34,065 bases of DNA from Stenomitos frigidus ULC18 (lineage in GTDB: Bacteria; Cyanobacteriota; Cyanobacteriia; Leptolyngbyales; Leptolyngbyaceae), in assembly GCF_003003795.1 (NCBI RefSeq), contig NZ_PVWK01000021.1, positions 1 through 34,065 of the forward strand. The letters run 5' to 3'. Position 1 is the stretch's first letter, and the number at the start of each line of letters is the position of its first letter. Both the position numbers and the translations under genes were made by a program. The notes below the pieces were generated by a model. That model was not told the origin of the DNA, ran no database searches, and saw only the letters and a list, made by a program, of their open reading frames with translations. This document shows, one piece after another, positions 17,487 to 27,297 of the stretch.

Positions 17487-20027
17487 TCATTTTCCTGAGA
17501 GGAGTCTCGTGAAGTTTGTACAGATTTTTTGTTGAGGGAAGTTGACGCAGAAAAGCGCAGAATCTATGAACATTCTGCTATGCCTTCTAATCCAGTCATC
17601 TTCGCTATTAATCAAGTTGAATATAGTAGAAACAACCAAACGATCGACACCGGGAATCTCTTTACATCTGGAAGATGTTATTCTTCGCAAAAGCATCGCG
17701 ATCTCAAATCTACCATCATCGTTTTCTACTGTCATCAAATAATCAGTTAAACTTTTAACGACTAACTGATGGTTGAAAATATGAAGCAAATTTTGGGCTT
17801 CATAATCTAAGGGGTAAAGAAAAGAACTCCATTCTTGAGTATCAGAGTTGAATATACCAACAGCCATCTCTATTAAAAATTGTAAAACATCTTTTATGTG
17901 TCTAACGCTTCCAGATTCGGAGATTATTTCCACTAACAGAAAGAAAGCTCTATCACCGTAAAAGTTTGAGGAGTGGCACCCATCATTAAACTCTTTTAAG
18001 GTCTTGAAAAATTCTAATCTTTTCACACTCATTAATTTTCCCTCCATTCCTACCCATAGAGAAATTGCTTCTTTCCAGCGTGGTTCAAAAATTCGGTATT
18101 TGGTTTCGCCTTTAAGATTTTTGCTGGGTTTATCTTTATGATCACAAGGTAAGAAGTAGTCCCAATCATTGATCGCCAGTGCCGCAAAGTATTCCTGAAA
18201 CGTCGGATGGAAGAAGGCATAAACAAGCTCATCGGCATCTTTTTCCTCAACTGATGGTAAGCCAATGGGAATGAGCCAACCTAACTTGACTGCCCACCAA
18301 AATAGCGATTGCTCTTGCTTACGGCGACCTAAAAAATTCTCAACATAGCTTTCTCGTAGTCGGAAGCGAGCTTCTTCGCTGTCCAGGGCTGCTTTTGCTA
18401 GCTCTCCTAACTGTCGCGCTAGTTCATCTCGCCGCTCTTCAGGCATGACAAACTCTTGATGCTCTTCCTTCCACTGGTAATGTCCCTTGATAAGGCGTTG
18501 ATAGAGTCCTGCTTTTGTCTCCGGCAATTTGTCTCCTAAGCCATTCCAGGTGAGGCAAACCAGCATCAGCCGTAAAGGATTTCTGACTAAGCGGTTGATG
18601 CGATCGCCCTTTCTTCCCAACTCATTTTTTAACGCATTGCGAGACGAGTGCTCTTGCTGATCAGCAAACCATTTATCGATAAACTCCTCAACCTGTTCAG
18701 GGCTAAAATCCAGATTGCGATAAACATCAAACTGATTCTCTAGCCGACTGCCTTCTGCGCTCCAGACATTGACGCGGCAAGTTAAGACAATTTTTGCCTT
18801 ATCCACCCAACCATTCTGAAGTTCTTTGGCAATCCAAGACAGTGGTTGACCAATATTTACTGCCATCTCATCCACACCATCGAGCAGTAAGCAAATCTGC
18901 CCTTGCCCAAAGGCTTCTAAGAATGCGGTTTCTAATGCTTCCGTTGGCTCTTTTAGATTAGGCACAGCTTCCGGTGCACACTGACGAATGACAGAGAGTG
19001 ACGGCTTGAGCCACTTTTCCAGTAAATACTCTTGCAGCGTATCGTCTGGTTTCAGGTCTGCCAAATTGATCCAAATTGGGTAGCTGTCTATCTCCCAAGC
19101 AATCTTTTGCAAAAGGGTGGTTTTACCTGCACCGGGTTCACCCACGATCGCAATCCGCTTGCCCTGACTCTTCAAGCTTTTGCCCTGCTTAATGACATCC
19201 TCAAAGAACTGACTCAGCAAAATTGGTGTTGTCTTTTCTGTTTCCCGCACTGACCACTGCGCTGGATCAATTGGTTGATTAACTCTCGCTGGCTTTTCTC
19301 GACGTTCCACCAACTCCAACGGGACGTACATATCTGCTACACGTCGCGCCCCTGCTCCCAAAGGATGCGCCGTCAGCCATTGCCGATTTTGCTTTTCCAG
19401 CACGTCATAACAAACTTGTTTCCAATCAATTGCGATCGGTTGACTGGAAGCAGCGTCAGTACTCAACAAACAAGCTTTTTCGCGCTGAAGTGTTGCCTGT
19501 TCTTGTGGATCAGCTTCATAAATTTCTTCCCCATCGCCACGACGAATTAAGGCTGTATGCGGTGAAAATTCCTTTTTGGGTGTTTTTAATTGTTTAGAAA
19601 GCTTATGAAGGTATGGGCTTGGCGGAATCGAGACAACAAAGATATTTTTACCCTCAAGGAGCAAGGTTTGACAGTTAAGGTCGGGAAGACGAGGGTAACA
19701 ATACGAATTAATCTTGTCGTATATATCTCTGCACTTCGGCACACCAGATATATCTTGCAGGTTTGGAGTGCCATCTGCTCTAAGTTTGTCGTCGGCTCCA
19801 ATAATAAGATATGCAGTCTGCTTGGCTGTACCAACATTGCCATTAGTCAGAGCTATCACATCTTTGACCAGTTCACCCCACAGTTTTTCTCTATTATCTG
19901 TCCACTTCTGAATCTCAATAGGCTCTGTAGGTTTTGGTTCATTAATTTTATATAGGTGAAGCTTAAAGTCCAACTTCGCGCTCTCACGCGGGGAACTAAC
20001 TTTCTGCCGAAGTTCTTCAATGTCCAT
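17487..20027 (-). CDS. AlbA-like/NACHT STAND NTPase, candidate defence sensor
   Basis: 846 residues. Residues about 13-175 resemble an AlbA_2/Schlafen-like nucleic-acid-binding domain (KLWGELVKDVIALTNGN, AYLIIGADDKL, FVVSIPPSPYLH, TALIRRGDGEEIYEA). The NACHT domain follows with Walker A GEPGAGKTT at 296-304 and Walker B CLLLDGVDEM at 379-388. Then come LTCRVNVWS (sensor) and FFHPTFQEYFAALAI, typical of the C-terminal side of NACHT modules. STAND ATPases of this kind include anti-phage proteins (bNACHT). Here the N-terminal domain would be the effector and the C-terminal region the sensor. The sensor part is AT-rich compared with the NACHT core. The frame ends early at the A6 tract; see the tail at 17030. 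Confidence 0.88.
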   Translation of the reverse strand: MDIEELRQKVSSPRESAKLDFKLHLYKINEPKPTEPIEIQKWTDNREKLWGELVKDVIALTNGNVGTAKQTAYLIIGADDKLRADGTPNLQDISGVPKCRDIYDKINSYCYPRLPDLNCQTLLLEGKNIFVVSIPPSPYLHKLSKQLKTPKKEFSPHTALIRRGDGEEIYEADPQEQATLQREKACLLSTDAASSQPIAIDWKQVCYDVLEKQNRQWLTAHPLGAGARRVADMYVPLELVERREKPARVNQPIDPAQWSVRETEKTTPILLSQFFEDVIKQGKSLKSQGKRIAIVGEPGAGKTTLLQKIAWEIDSYPIWINLADLKPDDTLQEYLLEKWLKPSLSVIRQCAPEAVPNLKEPTEALETAFLEAFGQGQICLLLDGVDEMAVNIGQPLSWIAKELQNGWVDKAKIVLTCRVNVWSAEGSRLENQFDVYRNLDFSPEQVEEFIDKWFADQQEHSSRNALKNELGRKGDRINRLVRNPLRLMLVCLTWNGLGDKLPETKAGLYQRLIKGHYQWKEEHQEFVMPEERRDELARQLGELAKAALDSEEARFRLRESYVENFLGRRKQEQSLFWWAVKLGWLIPIGLPSVEEKDADELVYAFFHPTFQEYFAALAINDWDYFLPCDHKDKPSKNLKGETKYRIFEPRWKEAISLWVGMEGKLMSVKRLEFFKTLKEFNDGCHSSNFYGDRAFFLLVEIISESGSVRHIKDVLQFLIEMAVGIFNSDTQEWSSFLYPLDYEAQNLLHIFNHQLVVKSLTDYLMTVENDDGRFEIAMLLRRITSSRCKEIPGVDRLVVSTIFNLINSEDDWIRRHSRMFIDSALFCVNFPQQKICTNFTRLLSGK

Positions 20028-20133
20028 TTAGCCTGACAGACTTATAACGTTTCTTTCCGCTATTCTACTTACAGCAACAAAACAATGCCTTTGCGACAAT
20101 CCTTGCAACGTATCAAATAGTTGAAAAGCATTC

Positions 20134-20496
20134 ATGGATAGCGTGGAACTCAACGAAGGACTGATCGCACAAATCGCGCAAGCGAAACAAAATGCAGCAA
20201 GTCTCGGAACGAGAGGCTCCGCCAACGCCAGCCTCACTGAACCAACGGCTGAATCTGCCTTCTATGACCGCAATTCTGGCAGGGTTGTCATTCAGTTGCG
20301 CTATGGAGCAACGTTCAGCTTTCCGGCAGAGTTGGGTCAGGGGTTAGCAGGCGCATCACCCGACGATTTAGCTGACGTTGAAGTAACACCTTCCGGTACA
20401 GGACTCCACTGGGAAAAGCTGGATGCCGACCTGAGCGTTCCCGCCTGGCTCAACGGCATTTATGGCAATGCAGCGTGGATGGCGATTCACCAGTAG
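20134..20496 (+). CDS. DUF2442 domain protein
   Basis: 120 residues. The C-terminal half is a clear DUF2442 domain (VVIQLRYGATFSFPAE and VEVTPSGTGLHWEKLDADLSVPAWL). Residues 1-45 form a helical, Ala/Gln-rich leader. DUF2442 genes often pair with a DUF4160 gene in toxin-antitoxin-like modules. No DUF4160 gene is next to it. It is divergent from the NACHT gene (106 bases) and convergent with the oxidoreductase-epimerase gene. Function unknown. Confidence 0.87.
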   Translation: MDSVELNEGLIAQIAQAKQNAASLGTRGSANASLTEPTAESAFYDRNSGRVVIQLRYGATFSFPAELGQGLAGASPDDLADVEVTPSGTGLHWEKLDADLSVPAWLNGIYGNAAWMAIHQ

Positions 20497-20521
20497 TAGT
20501 ACCCGCTCCTACATGTAGAAA

Positions 20522-22669
20522 CTATGCAAAGAACTCATCGACAGGGGCGTGAATGCCTTCCTGGATGAGGGCGCTACGGTCTTTGACGGGTGTCCAGCCG
20601 AGTTGACGTTCCGCTTTAGATGCATCAAAGACAGACGCAAAGCTGCGGCCTTCCCAGTCGGCGTAGCTAGGGAACGCAGCATTCGGATCGCGTCCAAGAC
20701 TCTTGACTGCCCATTTGACGAGGGCTTCTGAATAGTTGCGCCAACTGGCAGTGGGCACACGACGCAGCTTCAACCCAGCACGGCGCTCAAACTCATCCAG
20801 ATAGTCATTGGCAGTCACTTGAGGTTCGCTGGTCAGATTGTATGTTTCGCCTTCGATACCCGGCACAGCGATCGCCCGTGCCATGGCATCCGCTACGTCA
20901 TCGACCAGAACGATCGGCAGGTTACTGTTACCATCACCCCACAGACGGCAAACCGAGTTATAAGGCCAGGCTGCGATGCCCCAGTGATAGGGATTGCCAC
21001 CGCGACCGAGCACCACACCCGGACGGAAAATCACGACAGGTAAGCCTTTTTCACGCTGCATCTGGAGCAAGGTGCGTTCGTTTTCGACTTTCGATCGGGG
21101 ATACGGCGCAACCCGCAGCATGCCTTCGTGAGGCTTTGTCTCTTCGGTAATGGTTCCAGCACCACTGCCAGCGTAATAGATGGCGATCGAGGACGCGTAG
21201 AACAAGCGCTTCACGCCATGCTCCAAACAGAGTTCCGCGACCTTGCGCGTGGGCTCCACATCCGTTTTGAGGTAGTCAGCCCAGGTTTTGCCCGTGCCGC
21301 GTGCTAAATGATAGACGTACTCAATGCCCTCCAGCGCCGCTTCGATCGCTTTGGCATCAGCGAAGTCACCTTTCGCCAGTTCGACTCCCATACTTCGTAA
21401 TGCAGGCGAGCAATTATTGGGATCACGAGCAAGAATGCGAACGCCATGCCCATCCTGACGTAGCCGCCGCACAAGTGCCTGACCAATGAAGCCCGTGCCG
21501 CCAATGACCAGCACGTTGGCTTTGGGCACGGCTTGTTCAGCGGTCTGGTTGAGCACAAACATGTCTGTTTTGGGCTCTGGCAAGTGAGTTTCGCGGGCAA
21601 TCCACTCAGCCAGCGAAATTGCACCCTCTCCCAGGGAGGCATCAACCCGCTCATCGAGTTTGCTGCCGCGTGTAGCGTAGAAACTTTCAACCGTTCGCGC
21701 AATGCTGTAGGGGAACGGGCCTGATGCCTTCGAGAGTCCTGCTTTGGAGAGCACGAAGTTCGCTAAGGTACCAGTGGCTTGCGAGACTGAATCTCGGGCA
21801 ACAGCGGCAACAGTGGCGAAGCGATCGACATCCAGTAAATACGGTGTGTGTTCCTGACAGGTGTAGGTGTTGTTCTCAAAGTCCACATGCGCGACTGCAT
21901 TGGTACCGCGCACGTGGATGTAATGCTCTGGATAACCATCAATGAACGAGAAGCGTAGCCGAATGCTCGTGTTACCTTTCCAGCCGCGAATTTCCCAGCG
22001 ACGGTAAAACTCTAGCCCACGCGGCAGATCAATGCGATCGTTGACATCCACCGATAGCGAATCCGGTTGCCCAATGAGGTGAACGAGGTGTGTAAACGAG
22101 TGCGGTGCGACTTCAAACAAAATGTTCTTCGGCGTTTGCAGCATCCAGGCACCGTAGGGCCCGCCGGACAACTGCCCCAACTCTTTGTTCCAGACAATAT
22201 CAATCTGGTCAATCCGTCCCAACCGTCCACTGCGTAGATCCGCAACCAGCTTTTCGTACACCGGAAAGTAGAGGAAATTGTGGCTGACGCCGATCGTTTG
22301 CCCCGTCGTCTCAGCCCGACGGCGAATTTCCTGACAATCGCTCACTCGATGGCAGAGCGGTTTTTCAATAAAGGCATCGACACCGGCTTCGACAACCTGA
22401 CAGCCAGTGGCAAAGTGCACATGGGGTGGCGTCAAAATGTGCACCACATCGAGGTTTTCGCGGGAGAGCATTTCGCCGAGGTCAGAATAAACAGTGGGGA
22501 TGCCTTTTGACTGGGCAAACTGTTCTGCGAGACGCTTGTTTAGATCGCAAATGGCTCGAACCTCAACGTTCGGCAACAACCGCAGTGCGGCAAAGTGGTA
22601 GTCAGAAATGTAGCCTGCGCCCAGAAGCGCGACGGCGACGGGTTTACTATTGCCGTTATGAGTTGCCAT
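20522..22669 (-). CDS. Fusion of a Gfo/Idh/MocA oxidoreductase and an NAD-dependent epimerase
   Basis: 715 residues with two complete NAD(P) modules. Residues about 10-360 are Gfo/Idh/MocA-like (VALLGAGYISDYH at 14-25, EKPLCH at 102-107). After a linker, residues about 384-715 are an extended SDR sugar epimerase/dehydratase (GGTGFIG at 390-396, Tyr523-x3-Lys527 in YPRSK). Each half alone would be a nucleotide-sugar enzyme, and fusion suggests sequential oxidation/reduction and epimerisation of one sugar. AGGGAGA stands six bases before the ATG. It starts four bases after the glycosyltransferase stop, so the two are co-translated. The exact sugar is unknown. Confidence 0.9.
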   Translation of the reverse strand: MATHNGNSKPVAVALLGAGYISDYHFAALRLLPNVEVRAICDLNKRLAEQFAQSKGIPTVYSDLGEMLSRENLDVVHILTPPHVHFATGCQVVEAGVDAFIEKPLCHRVSDCQEIRRRAETTGQTIGVSHNFLYFPVYEKLVADLRSGRLGRIDQIDIVWNKELGQLSGGPYGAWMLQTPKNILFEVAPHSFTHLVHLIGQPDSLSVDVNDRIDLPRGLEFYRRWEIRGWKGNTSIRLRFSFIDGYPEHYIHVRGTNAVAHVDFENNTYTCQEHTPYLLDVDRFATVAAVARDSVSQATGTLANFVLSKAGLSKASGPFPYSIARTVESFYATRGSKLDERVDASLGEGAISLAEWIARETHLPEPKTDMFVLNQTAEQAVPKANVLVIGGTGFIGQALVRRLRQDGHGVRILARDPNNCSPALRSMGVELAKGDFADAKAIEAALEGIEYVYHLARGTGKTWADYLKTDVEPTRKVAELCLEHGVKRLFYASSIAIYYAGSGAGTITEETKPHEGMLRVAPYPRSKVENERTLLQMQREKGLPVVIFRPGVVLGRGGNPYHWGIAAWPYNSVCRLWGDGNSNLPIVLVDDVADAMARAIAVPGIEGETYNLTSEPQVTANDYLDEFERRAGLKLRRVPTASWRNYSEALVKWAVKSLGRDPNAAFPSYADWEGRSFASVFDASKAERQLGWTPVKDRSALIQEGIHAPVDEFFA

Positions 22670-22673
22670 TGGC

Positions 22674-23714
22674 TTATCTCCCTGTTACTTGCATAGGTTT
22701 TGTCGCGGGTGTTTGGGCACCCTTGTATTCAATAATTTCGTGCTGTCTGTGGAGCAGGCGATCGCCAGTGAATTTGGCAATCCCAAACGCTTCTGGAAAC
22801 ACAGACGCCCCACAGGACACTCCCCAGGGAATACTCTCATCCCAGGAAAAGCCGCGCTTGCGGGTACCAAGAATGGTTCGTAGTGCTGTTAGCGGGTAGC
22901 GCCCAAAGACCAGGAGTGAGAGCCCAAACGTAAAGGGACTCAGCGCGATCGCGCCCAACGGTACAATCATTCCCCACAGCCAGATCCGCCGTATTTCTTT
23001 GACAAACTTGCGTTCTGGCAATGCGCCATGCAGACTTGAAACCTGTGCGTACGCATAGCCGCAACGTTTCGCCCGCTGCCACCATTGCGACAGCCGCTGG
23101 ATATTGGCATCATGGAGCGTGCTGTTCTGATCAAGGCGGAGAATCGAGCCGTTTGCCTGCCGCAGACGGACACTCAGTTCGTCATCCTCAGCCGCAATCA
23201 CACTGTTGCCATAGCCACCAACGGCGGCAAAGGCGCTGGCACGGATCATCACATCGCCGCCGAAATGAGTGGTTTCACCGACAGGCCCCATCCGCCATTC
23301 GACATCGCAAATCCGATTGTAGGGGCTGAGATCGGGGTAGCGTTCTCGCCGCCAGCCACACACTGCGACAACGTTAGGGTTTGCGTCTAACGCCATCGCC
23401 GCTGCGTCCAACCAGCCTGCAACGACTTCGCAGTCACCGTCTATAAATTGGACATACTCGACGTCAGAGTACTGTTCGCGCAAGCGATCAAAGCCAGCAT
23501 TACGGGCGCGGGCGGCTGTAAAGGGAATAGACAGATCGAGATTGACCACCATCACACCACGATCGTGCGCGGCCTCACAGCTGCCGTCCGTGGAGCCAGA
23601 GTCAACATACACAACCGGGCGTGTGCCGTTGACCACTGAATCAAGACTGCGAAGCAGGCGATCGCCCTCATTCCGCCCAATGATTACGACCCCAATGTTA
23701 TGTGAGCTAGTCAC
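22674..23714 (-). CDS. Family 2 glycosyltransferase
   Basis: 346 residues, GT-A fold. The N-terminal GVVIIGRNEGDRLLRSLDSV and VVYVDSGSTDGS are followed by the DxD-like QFIDGDCEVVAGWLD and VIAAEDDELSVRLR. A hydrophobic C-terminal stretch (LWGMIVPLGAIALSPFTFGLSLLVFG) would anchor it at the membrane. The start is a GTG at 23714 preceded by GGGAGG. It transfers a sugar from a nucleotide donor to an unknown acceptor, with the fused oxidoreductase-epimerase just downstream probably supplying or modifying the donor. A cell-surface glycan role is inferred. Confidence 0.9.
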   Translation of the reverse strand: MTSSHNIGVVIIGRNEGDRLLRSLDSVVNGTRPVVYVDSGSTDGSCEAAHDRGVMVVNLDLSIPFTAARARNAGFDRLREQYSDVEYVQFIDGDCEVVAGWLDAAAMALDANPNVVAVCGWRRERYPDLSPYNRICDVEWRMGPVGETTHFGGDVMIRASAFAAVGGYGNSVIAAEDDELSVRLRQANGSILRLDQNSTLHDANIQRLSQWWQRAKRCGYAYAQVSSLHGALPERKFVKEIRRIWLWGMIVPLGAIALSPFTFGLSLLVFGRYPLTALRTILGTRKRGFSWDESIPWGVSCGASVFPEAFGIAKFTGDRLLHRQHEIIEYKGAQTPATKPMQVTGR

Positions 23715-24012
23715 GCACCCTCCCTATCAACGCCATTGCCATTGTGAGACGCTTCCTATCCTTGTTTAATTCAGTCACTCTGCGGGAATCAGGCTAAACG
23801 TCTCAGTACTACAAATCTCAGTGCTACAAAAACGTTGAGCCTAGAATGCCCAAAAAAGCGTATCGTTTTCATCTCAGATTAATAGAGTCGCCTTGAATCA
23901 TCTGCCGACTTCAAGTACAACACAGAATTTGTCGGGGTCATCACCGAAACCGTTACTTGGAACGCAAAATTATCAGTACCCACTGAGTTTGTGAAGCAAT
24001 GGTTAAGAATTT

Positions 24013-24060
24013 AGCCATCAGCCATCAGCCATCAGCCATCAACCGTCAGCCATCAGCCGC
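24013..24060. repeat. Tandem CATCAGC heptamer repeat
   Basis: About six near-identical seven-base units (ATCAGCC with variants CAACCGT and CGTCAGC). This is the same structural class as the other tandem blocks in the window but with a different unit. Confidence 0.85.
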
Positions 24061-24174
24061 AGCTCGAGAGTTGCTCAATCCTGCATAAACGCAATCTGAA
24101 GCCGTCAGCAATGGCTCAAAAACTAATAGCTGATACCAAAACATTCTCTCTAGCTATAGCCATGCTGGGAGAAC

Positions 24175-24217
24175 GGGGTGCAGGCGTGGAACCCCTGGCT
24201 GGGGGCACGCCGCCCCT
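24175..24217. repeat. GC-rich palindrome downstream of uvrC
   Basis: GGCGTG (24183-24188) and CACGCC (24206-24211) sit inside GGGG/CCCC ends. It lies about 50 bases after the uvrC stop and could help end transcription. Confidence 0.45.
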
Positions 24218-24264
24218 ATGACCCCTTTGATCCAATGTCCTAAGGTTGGGGCAACAGCTAATGG

Positions 24265-26226
24265 CTAATTCATTGTCGCTGACTCTGGTGCCGTTGTTTC
24301 TTGGGCAGGGTGAAAGTAGTCATAGATTTGCTGCGCGAGACGAGGCCCAATACCCGGCACCGTGGCAATTTGTGCGGGTGTCGCTTCACGCAGGTAATCG
24401 ATCGACCGAAAGGTAGCCAGCAGTTGTTTCTGGCGATGGTGCCCCAGCCCTGGAATCTCATCAAGACGCGATCGCCGCATGCGATCGCTACGCTGCTGGC
24501 GATGGAAACTGACAGCAAAACGGTGCGCTTCATCCCGTAGCCGACGCAGTACCTGGACGCCTGGTTGTTCTGCCTCCGTCTTCAACGGGAAGGATTCTCC
24601 TGGCAGAAAAATTTCCTCTCGCTGTTTGGCAAGGCTGACCACTTTCACATCGTCCAGTAAGTTCATCTCTCGCAAGACCGCCACCACCGCTGAAAGTTGT
24701 CCTTTCCCACCATCAATCATCACCAGATCAGGGAAATCAGCCGTCGCGGACACATGCCGACTGAGCACTGAATCCTGCGATGCCCTGACCAACTCCCCCT
24801 TCTCTTTGAGCGCTGCATACTTACGGAAACGCCGACGAATGACCTCTGCCATACTGGCGAAGTCGTCCGAGTGCCCAGAGACAACAGTAGGCGTTTTGAT
24901 TTTGTAATGGCGATAGTGCTGCTTGGCCGGTAACCCGTCAATGAAGACCACCTGAGACGCGACCGCATCTGACCCCTGAATGTGGGAAATATCGTAGCCT
25001 TCAATGCGGCGAGGCAGTTCGGGTAGATCTAGTATGGCGGCGAGGTCGAGCATGGCCTGAGCGTTACGATCGGCAAACCGCTGCGTGCGTGCCAATTCAT
25101 ACTCCGCATTGCGCTCCACCATCTCGATCATCTCGGCTTTCATCTGACGTTGAGGGGTCACGATCGCGACCTTACGCCCCTTCGTCTCACTCAAGAACTC
25201 TGCCAGCATGTCGCCTTCGGGTAAGTCATGCTGCACCATAATCTCCGCCGGAATTTCGACCGCATCCACGGTTTGATAATGTTCTTCGAGGACACGCTGC
25301 AAAATGGCCCCTGGTTCACCCGATTGGGCATCGGCAACAAACCCCAAACGTCCGACTAAACGACCCGCACGGATTTGGAAGAGCTGCACACAAGCGTATT
25401 GGTCATCGGCCGCAAGGGCGATCGCATCTCGCGAAATGGTATCGTCCGCCATCGATACCTTCTGGTCAGCACCTAATAGCTTCAGCCCCGCAATCTGATC
25501 GCGAATTCTTGCTGCTTGCTCAAAGTTCAGCGCCTCGGCCGCCTGCTCCATTTGAGCCGTGAGAATGTCCGTTAGCTCGCGAGTGCGTCCCTGAAAGATC
25601 ATCGCCACCTTTTGCACGATCTTGTGATAGTGCTCTGGGGTAATCAATGCCTGACAAACACCGGGGCAGCGACCAATATCGTAGTTCAAGCAAGGTCGAT
25701 CCTTAAACAGCGGCTGGGGACGTTGCCGCAAGGGGAAAATGCGTTTTACCAGATGCAGCGTTTGCCGTAGCAGTCCGGTATCCACATAAGGCCCGTAATA
25801 GCGGTCTTTTTCCTTGCCCAATCGCCGTTTGCGAGTGATAAAGATGCGCGGATACGCCTCTGACCAGGTAATGCAAAGATAGGGATACTTTTTGTCGTCC
25901 TTCAGCAACACATTGAAATGGGGCTGGTGCTGCTTAACCAGGTTTGCTTCCAGCGCCAGCGCCTCAGCCTCAGTATCCGTAACAATAAACTCGATTTCTG
26001 CAACCTGCTTGACCATCAACGCAATGCGCGGACTCAGCCCCTGGTTGTCGCGGAAGTACGAGCGGACACGCGATCGCAGTTTTTTCGATTTACCGATATA
26101 GAGGATCTGATCGGTTGCATCCCGCATGTAATACACGCCTGGTTCCGATGGAATTTCCTTAAGGCGGTTTTCCAAACGGTCTGGATCTTTAACCAGGGTC
26201 AGAGCTTTAGCAGAGGTCACAGGCAA
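24265..26226 (-). CDS. uvrC: Excinuclease ABC subunit C
   Basis: 653 residues, near the usual 600-650. It makes both incisions flanking DNA damage after UvrB loading. The GIY-YIG nuclease is at the N-terminus (PGVYYM at 29-34, [12 protein letters not shown] from 42). A UVR motif for UvrB binding follows ([20 protein letters not shown]). The RNase H-like endonuclease has [15 protein letters not shown] and [11 protein letters not shown]-terminal helix-hairpin-helix pair carries [13 protein letters not shown] and [12 protein letters not shown]. It is divergent from the small gene at 26362 and lies 3 kb from mfd, another nucleotide-excision repair gene. Confidence 0.98.
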   Translation of the reverse strand: MPVTSAKALTLVKDPDRLENRLKEIPSEPGVYYMRDATDQILYIGKSKKLRSRVRSYFRDNQGLSPRIALMVKQVAEIEFIVTDTEAEALALEANLVKQHQPHFNVLLKDDKKYPYLCITWSEAYPRIFITRKRRLGKEKDRYYGPYVDTGLLRQTLHLVKRIFPLRQRPQPLFKDRPCLNYDIGRCPGVCQALITPEHYHKIVQKVAMIFQGRTRELTDILTAQMEQAAEALNFEQAARIRDQIAGLKLLGADQKVSMADDTISRDAIALAADDQYACVQLFQIRAGRLVGRLGFVADAQSGEPGAILQRVLEEHYQTVDAVEIPAEIMVQHDLPEGDMLAEFLSETKGRKVAIVTPQRQMKAEMIEMVERNAEYELARTQRFADRNAQAMLDLAAILDLPELPRRIEGYDISHIQGSDAVASQVVFIDGLPAKQHYRHYKIKTPTVVSGHSDDFASMAEVIRRRFRKYAALKEKGELVRASQDSVLSRHVSATADFPDLVMIDGGKGQLSAVVAVLREMNLLDDVKVVSLAKQREEIFLPGESFPLKTEAEQPGVQVLRRLRDEAHRFAVSFHRQQRSDRMRRSRLDEIPGLGHHRQKQLLATFRSIDYLREATPAQIATVPGIGPRLAQQIYDYFHPAQETTAPESATMN

Positions 26227-26361
26227 GAGCTTCGTTGTAAGGCTTCATCTCAATTTTAAACGAATCTATCGAGACTTCAAACGCCGCTAGAGACTTATGC
26301 CTCCGTAGTCGCTAAGATCAAAGTGTATCCAATTAAACATCTACATACTGAACTTTGTCAT

Positions 26362-26541
26362 ATGACGCTCGAAGAGTTTGAATCGCAAACCCGTGAGGAA
26401 CTGGAACAGACCCTCAATCAACTGCAAGCCGCAACGCTGCTTATTGCGGAGTTGACAACCCAAATTTCCCAGACAGGCAGAACTGTGCAGGTACTCAGTC
26501 ATCACATTGAAACGTTCGTTACCGAACAGAGAAGCCAATAG
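26362..26541 (+). CDS. Small conserved coiled-coil protein
   Basis: 59 residues from the ATG at 26362; an upstream in-frame start at 26323 is less likely, since MTLEEFESQTREELEQ looks like the natural beginning. The whole protein is helical with heptad-like leucines (EELEQTLNQLQAATLLIAELTTQI) and no membrane segment. I recall similar short proteins in other cyanobacteria, without known function. It converges with the response regulator, with 12 bases between stops. Confidence 0.65.
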   Translation: MTLEEFESQTREELEQTLNQLQAATLLIAELTTQISQTGRTVQVLSHHIETFVTEQRSQ

Positions 26542-26553
26542 GTTGCGAACCGC

Positions 26554-26970
26554 TTACTGCACCATCAGATACTTTAATTCATCGCAAATCACCTGCCGCA
26601 CGTGGGGGAGCATCACAGGTTTAACTAGATATTGGCGGGCACCTAAATTCAAAGCATGGTCTCGATCGGCTTGAAAGGCAAACGCTGAAATCACCACAAT
26701 GGGTGTTTTCGACCACTCTAAGGTTTGTTGAGCTTGCTCTAGTACGGCAAAACCATCAACGTCTGGCAACTTTAGATCAAGCAAAACCAGATGTGGGCGA
26801 AACTGCGCCATTTCTTGAGCGAACTTAGAACCGCTAGAGAGGGTCTGAATCGAGTAACCACAATGCCTCAAATAATCACTCATCAGCTGACGACTGATCT
26901 CGTTATCTTCTACCAGCAAAATGCGAATGCTAGAGCTTAAATTAAACCCAGGGGCGACTGTTGTTTGCAT
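26554..26970 (-). CDS. Single-domain response regulator (CheY-like)
   Basis: 138 residues from the ATG at 26970; a TTG 27 bases upstream would add MARGRVKNS. Receiver domain only: the acidic pair E21-D22, phosphoacceptor Asp65 in LVLLDLKLPDVDG, Ser95 in place of the usual Thr, and Lys117 in YLVKPV. No output domain is present, so it should act through protein partners. No histidine kinase is encoded in the window. This type commonly occurs as a stand-alone or hybrid partner in cyanobacterial phosphorelays. Confidence 0.9.
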   Translation of the reverse strand: MQTTVAPGFNLSSSIRILLVEDNEISRQLMSDYLRHCGYSIQTLSSGSKFAQEMAQFRPHLVLLDLKLPDVDGFAVLEQAQQTLEWSKTPIVVISAFAFQADRDHALNLGARQYLVKPVMLPHVRQVICDELKYLMVQ

Positions 26971-27297
26971 AGAGTTTTTTACTCTGCCGCGAGCCAATCC
27001 GACGTTGCCATTTTGGGAGTTGCAGGTACAGATAAAAAAGAGGCGCGCGTAATCGATGCTTGGAAAACAGCTTATTACGGCTCAGCCCATAATTAATCTA
27101 TAAGGAAGACTATACAACATGTAGAGGGCATGGTCAGCGATCCAGATCACTCCACTCAGTATTTTCATCAGAGCGCTTGTGCTAATGGTAACTTGTATTT
27201 GATCGGTAGACGTCAGTACGTGTCGATTTCTGCCAAAAAGTGACTGAGTTTTAACATGAGAAACTGCTGTAACGGCATTTAGAGGGTTGGGAAGGGT
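26971..27297. other. Intergenic region between mfd and the response regulator
   Basis: Likely promoter region of the response regulator and 3' end of the mfd transcript. No gene, repeat or clear terminator is seen. Confidence 0.5.

Larger units (their letters stand above)
23715..24264. other. Repeat-bearing intergenic region between glycosyltransferase and uvrC
   Basis: The region holds the promoter of the glycosyltransferase operon. Tandem ATCAGCC units lie at about 24013-24060 and a GC-rich palindrome at 24175-24217. No gene is supported. Confidence 0.6.
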
